DNA of 64,000 bases from Immersiella caudata (GCA_030512335.1 JAULSU010000005.1:3658001-3722000), one strand, 5' to 3'. Shown: positions 22,299 to 32,379, counted from the stretch's first letter. Made by a program: numbers and translations. Notes: generated by a model not told the origin, from the letters alone.

Positions 22299-24871
22299 AT
22301 GGCGACGACGCTCTCCGCCGGCGCTGAGGTGCCCATCCGATCGCAGTCGGTCCGCACGCCACGCCGCCCTCCCACGACCGCACGACCCGACCCCCTTCCA
22401 CGTTCCGAGTCGACATCGAAGGCCGAATCCTCGCGCACCCATCGCCGAAGCAACAGCCAACGGTCGACATCGTCGCCTCGACACCAACCTCCACCCGAGG
22501 CCCCGGCACCACCTCCCGCTGCTAGCAATGGCCCCGATGACCATCACCGCGAGTCGGGCGACCCGTCCAAGTCCTCGTCCTCCCGTCCGTCCAAGCACAG
22601 ATACCGCACCGTGATCCCAGCTCCTTCGGGCAACTACTCCTTCATAAAGACAATCGGCCAGGGTAGCATGGGCAAGGTCAAGCTGGCAAAGAAGGAGGGC
22701 ACCGGCGAACTGGCAAGTTGCATCATTCCACGATACGTCGCCCGTTTTACATGCACCATCTTAGCTAACACTATTTTGCCAACAGGTTGCGTGCAAGATC
22801 ATTGAGCGTGTGTCGCCTGACGACGGCCGACAGAGCAGAGAGGAACGAGAAAAGGCAGATGCCGCCAGAGAGGACCGCAACGCGCGAGAGGCTGCCATCG
22901 TCAGCCTCCTGAACCACCAATACATCTGCGGGCTGCGCGACAACTTGCGGACGAGATGGCACTGGTACATGTTGTTTGAATACGTCAATGGCGGTCAGAT
23001 GCTGGACTACATCATCTCGCACGGAAAGCTCAAGGAGAAGCAGGCCCGCAAGTTCGCACGGCAGATAGCGAGTGCCGTTGACTATTGCCACCGGAACAGC
23101 ATTGTGCATCGGGACTTGAAGATAGAGAACATCCTGATCAGCAAGACTGGCGACATCAAAATCATCGACTTCGGCCTCAGCAACCTGTTCTCCCCCGACG
23201 AAGACCGGAGACTGAAGACGTACTGCGGCAGTCTTTACTTCGCAGCGCCCGAGCTGCTGCAAGCAAAACCATACACCGGCCCCGAGGTCGATGTGTGGAG
23301 CTTTGGGGTTGTCCTTTTTGTTTTGGTGTGCGGAAAGGTTCCTTTCGACGATCAATACATGCCAGCCCTTCATCTCAAGATCAAGAAGGGCGCTGTCGAC
23401 TACCCCAACTGGCTCTCTCCTGGTTAGTAGCCTCTACTGTGGTTGTGTCCACCGGCATATGTGCAAAAGCCACCTTGCTAACCTCAGAACAGAGTGCAAA
23501 CACCTCATCTCGCGGATGTTGGTGACGGACCCAAGGCAACGTGCCACAATGCACGAGGTCATGAATCACCCGTGGATGGTTAAGGGCTTCAGCGGGCCGC
23601 CCGACAACTATTTGCCCCACCGCGAACCCCTATCGCTACCCCTCGACCCTGAGGTCATCAAGCACATGACGGGCTTCAAGTTTGGCCCACCAGAGCACAT
23701 AATGGCCGAGTTGACAAAGAAGATCAAGTCGCCTAGGTATCAGGCAGCAGTGCGCCGAATCGAAAAGGAAAAGGAAGCCCCACCACCTCCTCCCAAGGAC
23801 GTGGAGAAGAGGCGCGCCTTTGGCTTTGACTTCTATAGGAGAAGGAACTCTATGACCAGCAGGGAAACGTTGACAAACGCAAGCTCCGAAGGGCTCGCAA
23901 TAGGAGACGACCCTCTCAACGCGTTTGATCCTCTCATCTCCATCTATTATCTCGTGCGGGAGAAGCTCGACCGCGAAAGGAAAGAGCCCCAAACACCCGC
24001 CAAGGCAGCGCAACCGCCCCCCTCTCCGCCACAACAAGCGCAGCTGCCACCAGCTCCCCGCTCGCCCGTCGTCCGCCCCCGAGAGAAGCACTCTATGGCC
24101 GAGATTGTGCCCCCACCGCCGGCACACACCGAGGGACGGACGCGGCAGAGGGCCCGGTCGCATAGTGAAGATCAGGCCCGCGAGCCGGTAAAGAACGGGT
24201 TCCTCTCGCCAGATATGGTACCGCAAAAGAAGGAGAGCACCGCTGCAGGTATTCTCCGAAGGCTCAGCACGCGTGACAGGCGAAAGGAACCGGCAAACGG
24301 GGAGAAGCCTAGCACGCTGATGCGGGGCTCTGTCTCTATGAGGGCTAAGTCACTGGGCCACGCTCGTAGGGAGAGCATCCAGGCCAGGCGCGCAAGGCGA
24401 GAGGCCGAGTCGCGGGATCAGGCGGTGAAGGAGGAGACGGACGCCGAACTTGGCGAGAACGAGCCCGAACCTGGCGAAACCAGTGGCGGATCGCAGGATA
24501 GGCTTGAGCCTGAGGATCCAGACCTGGTCAAGCCGGTATACCTCAAGGGAATCTTCAGCGTGTCAACTACGTCGACAAGGCCGTTGCCGGAAATTCGTGC
24601 AGATATCAAGCGCGTACTGAAGATGCTTGGGGTGGACTTCACCGAAATCAAGGGTGGGTTCAGCTGCTCTCACTCGCCGAGCATAGCGGCGGAGCCGGAT
24701 AGAGGAGACCAGCTGGAACCAACGGTGGCGGATGCGGAGATTAAGTTTGAGATTTTGATTGTCAAGGTGCCAATTGTCAGCTTGCATGGTGTGCAGTTCA
24801 AGAGGGTTGGGGGCAACACGTGGCAGTACAAGGCGATGGCAGAGCAAATTGTGAAGGAGTTAAGGCTATGA
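22299..24871 (+). CDS. KIN1/MARK-family Ser/Thr protein kinase with KA1 domain
   Basis: Exons are 22299-22712, 22786-23422 and 23493-24871 (introns 73 and 70 bp), giving 809 aa. The first intron is GC-AG (GCAAGT...ACAG). The N-terminal 110 residues are S/P/R-rich. The kinase domain has the Gly loop IGQGSMGKVK (from about 119), catalytic Lys 142 in VACKII (directly after the first intron), HRDLKIEN (H246, D248), DFG (from D266), and the activation segment TYCGSLYFAAPE. The second intron splits SPECKHL. A long disordered linker has proline runs and many R/S stretches. The C-terminal roughly 90 residues end in VQFKRVGGNTWQYKAMAEQI, a KA1 domain that binds acidic phospholipids. Relatives (yeast Kin1/Kin2, S. 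pombe kin1, MARK/PAR-1) control polarised growth, septation and exocytosis at the cell cortex. No active-site residue is missing. Family certain; substrate role inferred. Confidence 0.94.
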
Positions 24872-25601
24872 GGGGGGGGGTTTGGCGCTTAGTAATATAA
24901 AGGTCGGTGAGTTTGCAGTTGTCATTTTGAATAAGCGACGGCGAAGTACGATATTTTATTTAATACAGGATGTTCGTTTTTTTTCTGAATACACAGCTCG
25001 TGTGAAAAACAGGTGAGGTTACAGATCAGGTTGTTGCACTGCGGAACGGTCAGCACATCAAGTTTAGATTTGCTATCATAAAAACGCACCAATGCCATCT
25101 GAGAATGTTGGTCAAATATCAAGATGCTGTATTAGCTCTTGTGGCGCACAGCTGTCGTGATGGAGGCTTGCGTCATCCAATCGGTCTCCAAGACAGCCGA
25201 GACATGCAGCACAAGACTCTTGGGTGGTGGTCGGGACCGACGATGCCTTGGTATCGAGACCTCTTATCTTGGCTAGAGTGTCGAAGGAATATTTGGGGGG
25301 CGGGTGCATCTTCGATATCATTCACCCCCGAATCAATGTGTTATGCTACGGCTGTCAACAGATTATCCAAATGCCACTTGAGATAGGTACTGAGAAACCA
25401 AGAAAATGGGATGAACAGTGGGTGTTGTGCCCCATGCTGCGTCCAATCAGTTGCAGGACTTATTTCCAAGCAATACACGACTGCGTAACACTGTCATACG
25501 CTTCTGGCAAAGCTCTTATCGAGGGTCCGCGCAATTGCGCCGCAACGCCGCCCCCGCGCCAACCCTCTCCTGAGTAACGGCCGTAATTGGCTGCGTGCGC
25601 G
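24872..25601. other. Intergenic region between the kinase gene and the Crypton-like relic
   Basis: Holds the kinase 3' UTR and about 650 bp without a supported gene. Several 60-117-codon ORFs lack recognisable features. Towards 25580 the sequence passes into the flank of the relic element. Confidence 0.5.
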
Positions 25602-25742
25602 CCGATAAGACGCCGCGGATAAGCTATTTCCCACTTATCGGAAGCCTCCAATTAAGCCCCCTGGAATTCCAGCGGCCAAGGGCCCCGAGATTTGCGAACG
25701 CGAGCCCTGGCGCCCTCCCCCGCACCCTCTGGAACGCGCCGT

Positions 25743-25808
25743 ACCACCACTACCACCACCACTACCACCACCACCACCACCACCACCACCACCACCACCA
25801 CCACCACT
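25743..25808. repeat. CCA/CTA-rich trinucleotide tract
   Basis: Nearly pure (CCA)n with a few CTA units over 66 bp. It reads as poly-His, poly-Thr or poly-Pro depending on frame, and as poly-Gly/Val on the other strand. It ends 39 bp before the ATG of the relic recombinase, so it is inside the presumed element, possibly its 5' UTR. Confidence 0.9.
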
Positions 25809-25847
25809 AACGCCGCCGACCGACCGACCATCACCACTATCGCCACC

Positions 25848-28118
25848 ATGGCCGACGCCTTGTACGCAGCCGCTGAGGGCCGCGCGCAGGCGGCGCGGAG
25901 GGCTGACCTGTAAGCGAGGAAGGACGAGCAGCCGGTAAACACGACGAGGAGCTACGCTTCGAAGCAGCGCGAGTGGAGGGCCTGGTGCCACAAGCCGCGC
26001 CCAGGGCCGGATGGAACCCTTTACACCTGGCTAGACGGCGAGCTTGTTACGCCTGATAAGCTGGCCGCTTGGCTGAAGGAGGATATCCTCTTACGGCGCG
26101 TCAGGGTGCCAAAGAAACGCCGTGGCTACGGTAACGACTATCCGGAACAACCACTCCAGGCCAACAAGTAAGCCGCTTTTTATAAGGCGGAGGCTCTTGC
26201 CGTAACCTTGGCGGTGCCAGTAGCCGAGGCAGCTCGAATCCTTGCCGACGACCGCAAGAGCTATATACCACCACTAAGTGTGGCCACAGCTACAGAGGAG
26301 CAGAAAGGCGATCTTTACACTAAGGGTACAGTAGATACCTATATCGCCGCTATAATTAAGCTCTGGTGCGTATAAGTGGCCCACAGCGGTAAAAATACAG
26401 ATAACCCACGCGGTGCTGCCGTACGTAGCTTTTTAGACTAACGCAGCCGCTAAAGAAACCAGCTTAACCGCACCAGCTTCAAGGATTAAGGGTCCAAAGG
26501 TATCCAGGCTGGTTATTCCACCACCAAGTGGCTTGTAATCCAGGAGCACCTACTTTACAGAGCCGCTAGCACGCTGTAGAACTTCCAAACGCACCTAGAT
26601 CTTCTTTTCGGCCACTACTACCTCTTACGCGGAGAAAACCGCCGAAAAATGGAGCTTACCGACCTCTTATTACTCGACTACCCCTTTACCAAAGGCCTAA
26701 CGCCATGTAACTGCCTTATATCGCTTTTACAAGACGGTAAAATAAATAAGACGGCGAAGAAGGAATTTATAGGGTTTTTACACTATAAGAATCCTCTCCT
26801 CTGTACATAAGGCGCCTTAGTACAGCTGCTTTTCTAGCGTTGGCACGTTACCAGCGAGCTACCGCCTTCCTTTTACCACCGCCAGGATTGGTATCAAATT
26901 AAGGTCCTTGTTAGCTATAATCGTAAAGAAGAGCTCTCTTACAGCACGTAACTCCAGGAAACCTGGCAAATCTTTGGTGCCGTTAGCCTTTCCACAGCTA
27001 AAAAAACCCATTTGCCACAGCGAGTTGGCGCCTAAGATGCGGAGACTTACAGCACTTCGCTTGCGTAAATCTCACAAGCCGGCCGTTGGAATCAGAGCGT
27101 TCTTTGCCAGGCTTACCTTACCCACTTACCACACCAGTTTATGCGGATTATCACCGGCTTTTCTGGAATACCAGGCGATTACTTCCTGGCGCACACCGTA
27201 CAGGAGCCTCTAGCCTCCTTATAACGCCAGCTCTGGCCGTGGATCGAAGAGTGGGAGCTCCGCTTTAAGGCGTGTGTGTGCTGTTACCAGTGGGCGGAAG
27301 GTGGCCTTAACGATGACGATCTTACTGGCGATGGCTTCCTAAAGCTTATGCGGCGCCTTTGTATTATTCTGCTACAGGACCTGGCCGCTTTATAACTGTA
27401 ATTTCCTTCACTACCCTTCTTCTTTTACACACCTTTTTACGGCAGCAAGTGGGAGGCCTTTACATATACAGTACAGGCTAGTGTTACTAATACAGTAGAG
27501 CCGCTAAGCCTTTTATTACAACACGCTTTACCAGAGCTGTGTAACCTTATAGAAAGCACTTATTTTACTATCCTCTACACCAGCCAGTAAATCACCAGCC
27601 AGCTAACTAAGCAGCTAACTCACCAACTGGCTAGCCAAGAAGGTAAGCTCCTGGAAACCTTACTCTCCGGTAAGATCCCGCTTACGATCACTGGCTATTT
27701 AGGAGCCAACCCTACAATGGTGTTAGGGGTGCTGCCGGCTACGCCTACGCCTGCACCTACCGCGCCAGCCTATTTTCCAGAGCCGGTGAAAACAAGTGAT
27801 CTAACAGCACCACCCCTTATTACCAGTCTGATAAAGGTGTTTAGGGTTACAGAGGTCTGGCGTAAGTGGAAAGAAGGCCTTAGCGGCCAGCCTGTAATAC
27901 AACAGCTTAAGGAGCAATGGGGAAGCCGTTAGCGGCCTGGAAGCACTATTAGGGTGCAGTTTTACCGCTGTAAGGTTATCTGGGATGCTATTTCTTCACG
28001 TATATCTAAGGGTAAAAGTAAAGCCGAGGCTGTTACGGAGGTGGAGCGACTACGTGGCGGCGGAAGCCTTAACCGGTTTGTAGATATCCTTAGGCAGCGC
28101 CGGCAACGGCGGCTGTAA
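25848..28118 (+). pseudogene. Decayed Crypton tyrosine recombinase (NDC10-like, GCR1_C tail)
   Basis: Reading one frame from the ATG at 25848 gives 757 codons to the TAA at 28116-28118, with 17 internal stops (14 TAA, 3 TAG, no TGA; the first at 25911-25913) and no frameshift. The frame is protein-like: SYASKQREWRAWCHKP near the start; a middle part with GALVQLLF and RWHVTSELPPSF; then QAGRWNQSVLCQAYLTHLP, whose Arg and Tyr may be the C-terminal catalytic pair of a tyrosine recombinase; and a tail with VTEVWRKWKEGLSGQP and GGGSLNRFVDILRQRR resembling the GCR1_C DNA-binding domain. This order (Ndc10 domain-2 like core plus GCR1_C) is what fungal Crypton proteins carry. Nonsense without indels fits C-to-T decay such as RIP, although many CpA sites survive. 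The gene cannot make a full protein. The family call is from memory of motifs, without a search. Confidence 0.78.
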
Positions 28119-28152
28119 CGCGCGAAATCGATAGACAGGGGCCTCAAGGCTG

Positions 28153-28166
28153 GAAATTGCAATTTC
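28153..28166. repeat. 14-bp perfect palindrome
   Basis: GAAATTGCAATTTC equals its own reverse complement and lies 34 bp after the terminal stop of the relic recombinase. Confidence 0.9.
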
Positions 28167-28631
28167 AAGGGTCTGGTAAGCCATAACTGTTGATAAAATC
28201 GCTTACCGGTGACGATATCCTGGCTCGCAGCCGATTACACCGATTACATCAGCAAAATGGGCCCACGATAAGTCTATCTTATCGTCGAAGAGAATGAGGC
28301 GCTCACGTAGGTTACTAAAGGGGTTAGGGTTAGGTCGGCAGAAAACAGGGACAAAGGCAGGTGGCCAATGGTGGCCAAGTTGCTCGGCCTGGCCATCATT
28401 GGACATCCAATGACATCACGACGATCTTGGTACCAAGTGGCATTCAGAAAGTCCGTCTTGTGAGCGTTTTCTGCACTTGGCTTTTGGCCGATAGATCCGA
28501 TACGTGTTTGACGGGGCAGCGGGAACCTGGGGCGTGTAACTCGACCGCTCTTGGCAACCCGCCGTGAATCTGGTTAGTAGCAGCTTCCTCTCTTGAGCCA
28601 ACCGCAGCTCAACCTAGGAACTATATAGATA

Positions 28632-28639
28632 TATATAAA
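28632..28639 (+). promoter_or_regulatory. TATA box of the AA12-like gene
   Basis: TATATAAA inside an alternating TA stretch, 109 bp upstream of the ATG at 28748. No stronger TATA element lies between it and the start. Confidence 0.55.
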
Positions 28640-28747
28640 GGAACCTTATTTAATCTCAGTTTCTGTTGAGTCTGGCAACCCACAGCCTGAAATCTCACCC
28701 CAATTGCGGTTCTCATCCTAAATTATCCCTCTCACAACCATCTTGCT

Positions 28748-30175
28748 ATGCGCTCCCTCCCAGCGCAGGCCACAATTGTGGCAACCCTCTTACAGGCCGT
28801 GGGGACGTCCGCGCAAGGCGAGTGTTCAGTAAACCTCCGGTCCGAATATCCCGCAGCCAGGGCGGCGGAGGGATACCAGGCACGGCTCATAGTCAGCGGT
28901 CTTTCCCGGCCTCGCGGCATCATATTCGACAAGAGCGGCAATTTGCTCGTGGTGGAATCTAGAGCTGGCGAAGTCACACAAATTAACTTCTCGACCGACG
29001 ATAAGGTAACATGTCTTGCGGGCAGCCAGACCAAGACGCTCGTCTCCATGCCTGAGCTCAACCACGGCATTGAGATCTCTCCCGACGGCAAAACACTCTA
29101 TGCCTCTGGCTCCGACAAGGTCTACCGCTGGGACTACGATGCGGCTGCTGGAACGCTCACGAACCAGCGGACCATCGTCCAAAATATGGACAACCCGGAC
29201 CATGTCACCCGGACTCTCTACCTCTCCAAAAAACACCCTGAACTTCTCCTCGTCTCCCGCGGCAGCGCCGCGAACATTGACCCGCTCTCCGCCGACATTA
29301 ACTCGGGCATCTCCCAAATCCGCGCCTTCAACCTTTCCACCCTTGGCTCCACCCCCTTCGACTACCCAACCTCCGGCACCATCGTCGGCTGGGGCCTCCG
29401 CAACTCCGTCGGCATCGCCGAGCACCCCATCACCTCGGGCCTCTACTCGGTCGAAAACTCCGCCGACCAAGTCCACCGCGGCTCCGCCGACATCCACGAA
29501 GAGAATCCCGGCGAGGAGCTCAACTTCCACGGCATTCTTCCCCCCTCTCCTAACGCCCGCCCGCCCAACCACGGCTACCCCTACTGCCTCGCCCTCTGGT
29601 CCCCCGAGATCCCCTCCCCAGGCGATCTCACCACCGGATCCCAGTTCACCTACACTTCTCCCCTGCCACCGTCCAACATCACCGACGAATCCTGCAACTC
29701 TGAGTTTGTCCCGCCCCGCCTGACCTTCCAGTCCCACATGGCGCCCCTAGACATCAAATTCGACTCTTCCGGCGCAAGGGCCTACGTCTCTTTCCACGGC
29801 TCCTGGAACCGCGACTCGCCAGCAGGGTACAAGGTCAGCGCCGTGGCCTTTGACCCACAGAGAGGAGAGCCGGTGGACCGGCCGGATAGCCGGACGGCAG
29901 CGGTGGATGTGCTTGTGAACGCGGACGTTTCAAGCTGTCCGCGGAATTGTTTTCGACCAGCGGGGTTGGCAGTGGACGGGGAGGACAGGATCTTCATGAC
30001 CAGCGACTCGACGGGGGAGATTTATGTTGTGGCTAGGACGGTGAGGGATGAGGGGGGAGGCGGCGGGAATGGAGGCGGAGATGGGTTGGGGAGTGGTGCG
30101 GCAGGAAAGGGGGGGAGCTGGGGCTTCATGGTTGGGGCGTTGGTGATGGGGGTTTGGGGGCTGTGGGCTCTGTAG
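28748..30175 (+). CDS. Secreted, GPI-anchored AA12/L-sorbosone dehydrogenase-like protein
   Basis: Single-exon gene of 475 aa. Residues 1 to about 22 form a signal peptide ending near TSAQG. The body has six-bladed-propeller sequence: GLSRPRGIIFDKSGNLLVVE, NHGIEISPDGKTLYASG, NSVGIAEHP, FHGSWNRD near 355-362, and a late blade PAGLAVDGEDRIFMTSDSTGEIY. This is the layout of PQQ-dependent soluble aldose/sorbosone dehydrogenases and the fungal AA12 pyranose dehydrogenase domain, which oxidise sugars and can feed electrons to lytic polysaccharide monooxygenases. After about residue 432 there is a Gly-rich spacer and then a hydrophobic C-terminal end (WGFMVGALVMGVWGLWAL), the pattern of a GPI-attachment signal, so the enzyme may be held at the plasma membrane or wall rather than freely secreted. 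Activity and cofactor cannot be confirmed from sequence alone. A TATA box lies upstream. Confidence 0.85.
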   Translation: MRSLPAQATIVATLLQAVGTSAQGECSVNLRSEYPAARAAEGYQARLIVSGLSRPRGIIFDKSGNLLVVESRAGEVTQINFSTDDKVTCLAGSQTKTLVSMPELNHGIEISPDGKTLYASGSDKVYRWDYDAAAGTLTNQRTIVQNMDNPDHVTRTLYLSKKHPELLLVSRGSAANIDPLSADINSGISQIRAFNLSTLGSTPFDYPTSGTIVGWGLRNSVGIAEHPITSGLYSVENSADQVHRGSADIHEENPGEELNFHGILPPSPNARPPNHGYPYCLALWSPEIPSPGDLTTGSQFTYTSPLPPSNITDESCNSEFVPPRLTFQSHMAPLDIKFDSSGARAYVSFHGSWNRDSPAGYKVSAVAFDPQRGEPVDRPDSRTAAVDVLVNADVSSCPRNCFRPAGLAVDGEDRIFMTSDSTGEIYVVARTVRDEGGGGGNGGGDGLGSGAAGKGGSWGFMVGALVMGVWGLWAL

Positions 30176-30542
30176 ATTGGAATTTGCTGTGCAGATTAGA
30201 CGCGCATTGTGTAGATGAGCACTGTCGGGGACGGACGGCGGCAGTGTTTGGTTTGGTTTAAGTTGGTTTGGTGCTGTTGAAGGGTTGCGGTTCATCGTTA
30301 GTTTGCATTAGGGGTATATCAGGGGTGTTATGGGATGGACGGGAAAGGGCTGGGGTACATAGCCCGATACCTGATACAGGTAGTTGCCAGAATAACTGGT
30401 TTGGAAGAAAGGGTAATTTTCACTCATCTTGGAACTAACTGCATCGAAAAGAGGTCGTCATTATTTTCTACCATGAGGCTCTCCAGAAACCGCTGAACGC
30501 CCCCCAAGTCCAACACCCGCCAAAGCATACCTCAGTCTCTAC
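30176..30542. other. Convergent intergenic region
   Basis: Separates the 3' ends of the AA12-like gene (+) and SEC13 (-). Only 3' UTR-like sequence is visible. Confidence 0.6.
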
Positions 30543-31709
30543 TTACTCCTCAACCGTCTTGACACACTCCCATTCGCCCCGGAGGTTCTCCTTCCACAGC
30601 GTAACCTTGTTGTCTCCTCCACTGGCCGCGAGCACATTCCCGCTCAGCGACCAGCTGACACGCCAAACTGCCGCTTCAAAGTGCAACACTTTGACATTCC
30701 ACTGGGACGGGTTGGCCGCGTCGTTCGTCCAGATCCGCACCGTCTTATCATGCGACGCGCTCGCAATGTAGCTCTTCTGCAACACCGTAGGACTCCATGC
30801 CACATCGCGCACCCAATCCGTGTGACCCGCCAATGGCTCCCGCTCCTGCTTGTACCCATTCGACGGCGCATCGTACACCCAGATCTTGAGCAGGTTGTCC
30901 GAGCCGCCCGTCACAAAGCGCCTGTTGCTCGTCGACCTAGGGTCGGGGTTGCTGCTGACAATGCTTCCGGGCGTGGTGGCCGGGGCCCAAGACACAGAGT
31001 TGACGCCCAACCCGTGGGCGTGGAAGATGGAGTGCTCCATGCCGTTATCCTTGAATTCGAGCACGCTAACGTTGCCGTCGGAGGAGGCGCACGCCAGGAG
31101 ACAGCCGGCTTCATGGGGAGACCAGGAGACGAGGTTCACGCTAGCTTTGTGCAGGCCGAAGTCGAAGATGCGTTGCCAAGAGCCGGATTGCTCGCGCCAG
31201 ATAAGGACTTTGCCGTCGTAGCCAGCGGACGCAAGAATGTTGCCATACTTGGGGTGTGCCCAGGAGACGCACCAGACAGCGCCATCGTGCCTGGAGGGGA
31301 GTGGTTAGCTGTGGTTTTTTTTTTTTGGGGGGGGGGGGGGGGGGAAGGGTTATAAATACCCCTTAAGTGTCTCGGTGAGCCGCTGGGTTTCGCCTTCTAT
31401 CTCGAAAATCTTGATGGTGCGATCTGAGGAGCAGGTTGCTAACCTGCGGCCGTAGTAATCCAGGACTGCGTCGTGCTGTGTTCAGGTTAGGAAGGTTGGT
31501 CGGCGTGTGGGCTTTGAGCTTTGCTGGGCGACAAGAATACGGGAGAAGGTCTCCGGGCGGGATCGGCCCATCGGGATTTGGGTAGACGTACGATCATGTC
31601 ATCGTGGCCGGAATTCGTGATAACTTGGGCGCCTGCCGCCTGAGGTGAGTTAGCGATACATTGTTGCGATAGCCGACAATCGGTAGAGCTGGGGAGAAGT
31701 GCGCACCAT
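30543..31709 (-). CDS. sec13: SEC13, COPII coat and nuclear pore WD40 protein
   Basis: Exons (5' to 3'): 31709-31707 (ATG only), 31639-31592, 31475-31360 and 31290-30543; introns are 67, 116 and 69 bp, all GT-AG, giving 304 aa. The joined N-terminus (MAAGAQVITNSGHDDMIHDA, then LDYYGRRLATCSSDRTIKIFE) is the highly conserved Sec13 start, which is the reason for accepting the three-base first coding exon. Six WD-type blades follow, including GHDGAVWCVSWAHPKYGNILASAGYDGKV split across the fourth exon junction, and it ends GEWECVKTVEE. Sec13 forms the outer COPII cage with Sec31 and also part of the Nup84/Y complex. The third intron is filled by a C18-A12 homopolymer on the coding strand. The length matches fungal homologues. 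Very secure. Confidence 0.96.
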
Positions 31710-32379
31710 CTTTGCTGTGGTCGTAGGTTTCCGTGAGGGGAGGATGATCAGAGGTTATGTGCCAGATCTCTGCTTGGTTTTGGTGTTGCGACAGAGTGCA
31801 GCTCGTCAATTGCGGTGCCAGAGCACAACCAGGACACGCTTCGTGAGCTGCAAGCACAAAACTGGGGCACCCCTGTCGTCTACCTGGCAACAAATTCAGG
31901 TGAGGGACAAGTTCACCGAGGTGAGTGCCCCTCGCCCCCACTTTCCCTCTTTCCCCATTTCGCTGATTTCGCCCCGCGAGACTGCCCCTCAGTCCTGCAG
32001 GGTCCCCAGAGGCTGGTCACATGGAAGTCGAACGGCGTCTTTCAAGTTTGGGCCTGCCTGCCAACAACTCGACCACACGTTTCGCGACAGACCATCCATA
32101 GACCTCAATGGCACAGGCGGGCGCAGAGGAAGTGAGCCAGATCTCGGCAGCATAGTAAGATGGCAGTTGAAGCACCACTTCATCCCACTTCCTGTTCGTC
32201 AGCCCCGCCATCGATCAGCAGCACCTGGCCATGGTGATCAGAGAACCTCGGCTTTTCACCACATCTCGATAGGTCACCACTGCGACGACCGTTTAGTATC
32301 GCGTATATATCGCAGTCCTCATACTCAGCACTGTTAGCGTCTGATTCTCTCCCACCATACGCTTCCCCGAGCAGCGCCC
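31710..32379. promoter_or_regulatory. Divergent promoter region of SEC13 and PEX20
   Basis: 670 bp separate the ATG codons of SEC13 (-) and PEX20 (+). The region must hold both promoters and 5' UTRs. ORFs crossing it have no recognisable domain. Confidence 0.6.

Larger units (their letters stand above)
25602..28285 (+). mobile_element. Probable extent of a relic Crypton-type DNA transposon
   Basis: The decayed recombinase gene at 25848-28118 is bracketed by two inverted pairs with a shared core: CCGATAAG/CTTATCGG at 25602-25609 and 25634-25641 on the left, and ACGATAAG/CTTATCGT at 28265-28272 and 28278-28285 on the right. Cryptons are tyrosine-recombinase transposons of a few kb without long terminal inverted repeats, so a 2.7-kb span is plausible. 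The boundaries are only inferred from these pairs. The codon use inside (many TTA, CTA, ATA, GTA) differs from the C-ending codons of neighbouring genes. Confidence 0.4.
28119..28747. other. Right flank of the relic and promoter of the AA12-like gene
   Basis: The first about 170 bp contain a 14-bp palindrome and an inverted repeat that probably belong to the relic. The rest is upstream sequence of the gene at 28748 with a clear TATA box. No other gene was seen. Confidence 0.5.

Noticed and set aside
25595..25810. Poly-His ORF
   Set aside because: It is the CCA microsatellite read in one frame; other frames read poly-Thr or poly-Gly/Val equally well.
28316..28333. Telomere-like GGGGTTAGGGTTAGG
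   Set aside because: Only about two units; too short to claim an interstitial telomere.
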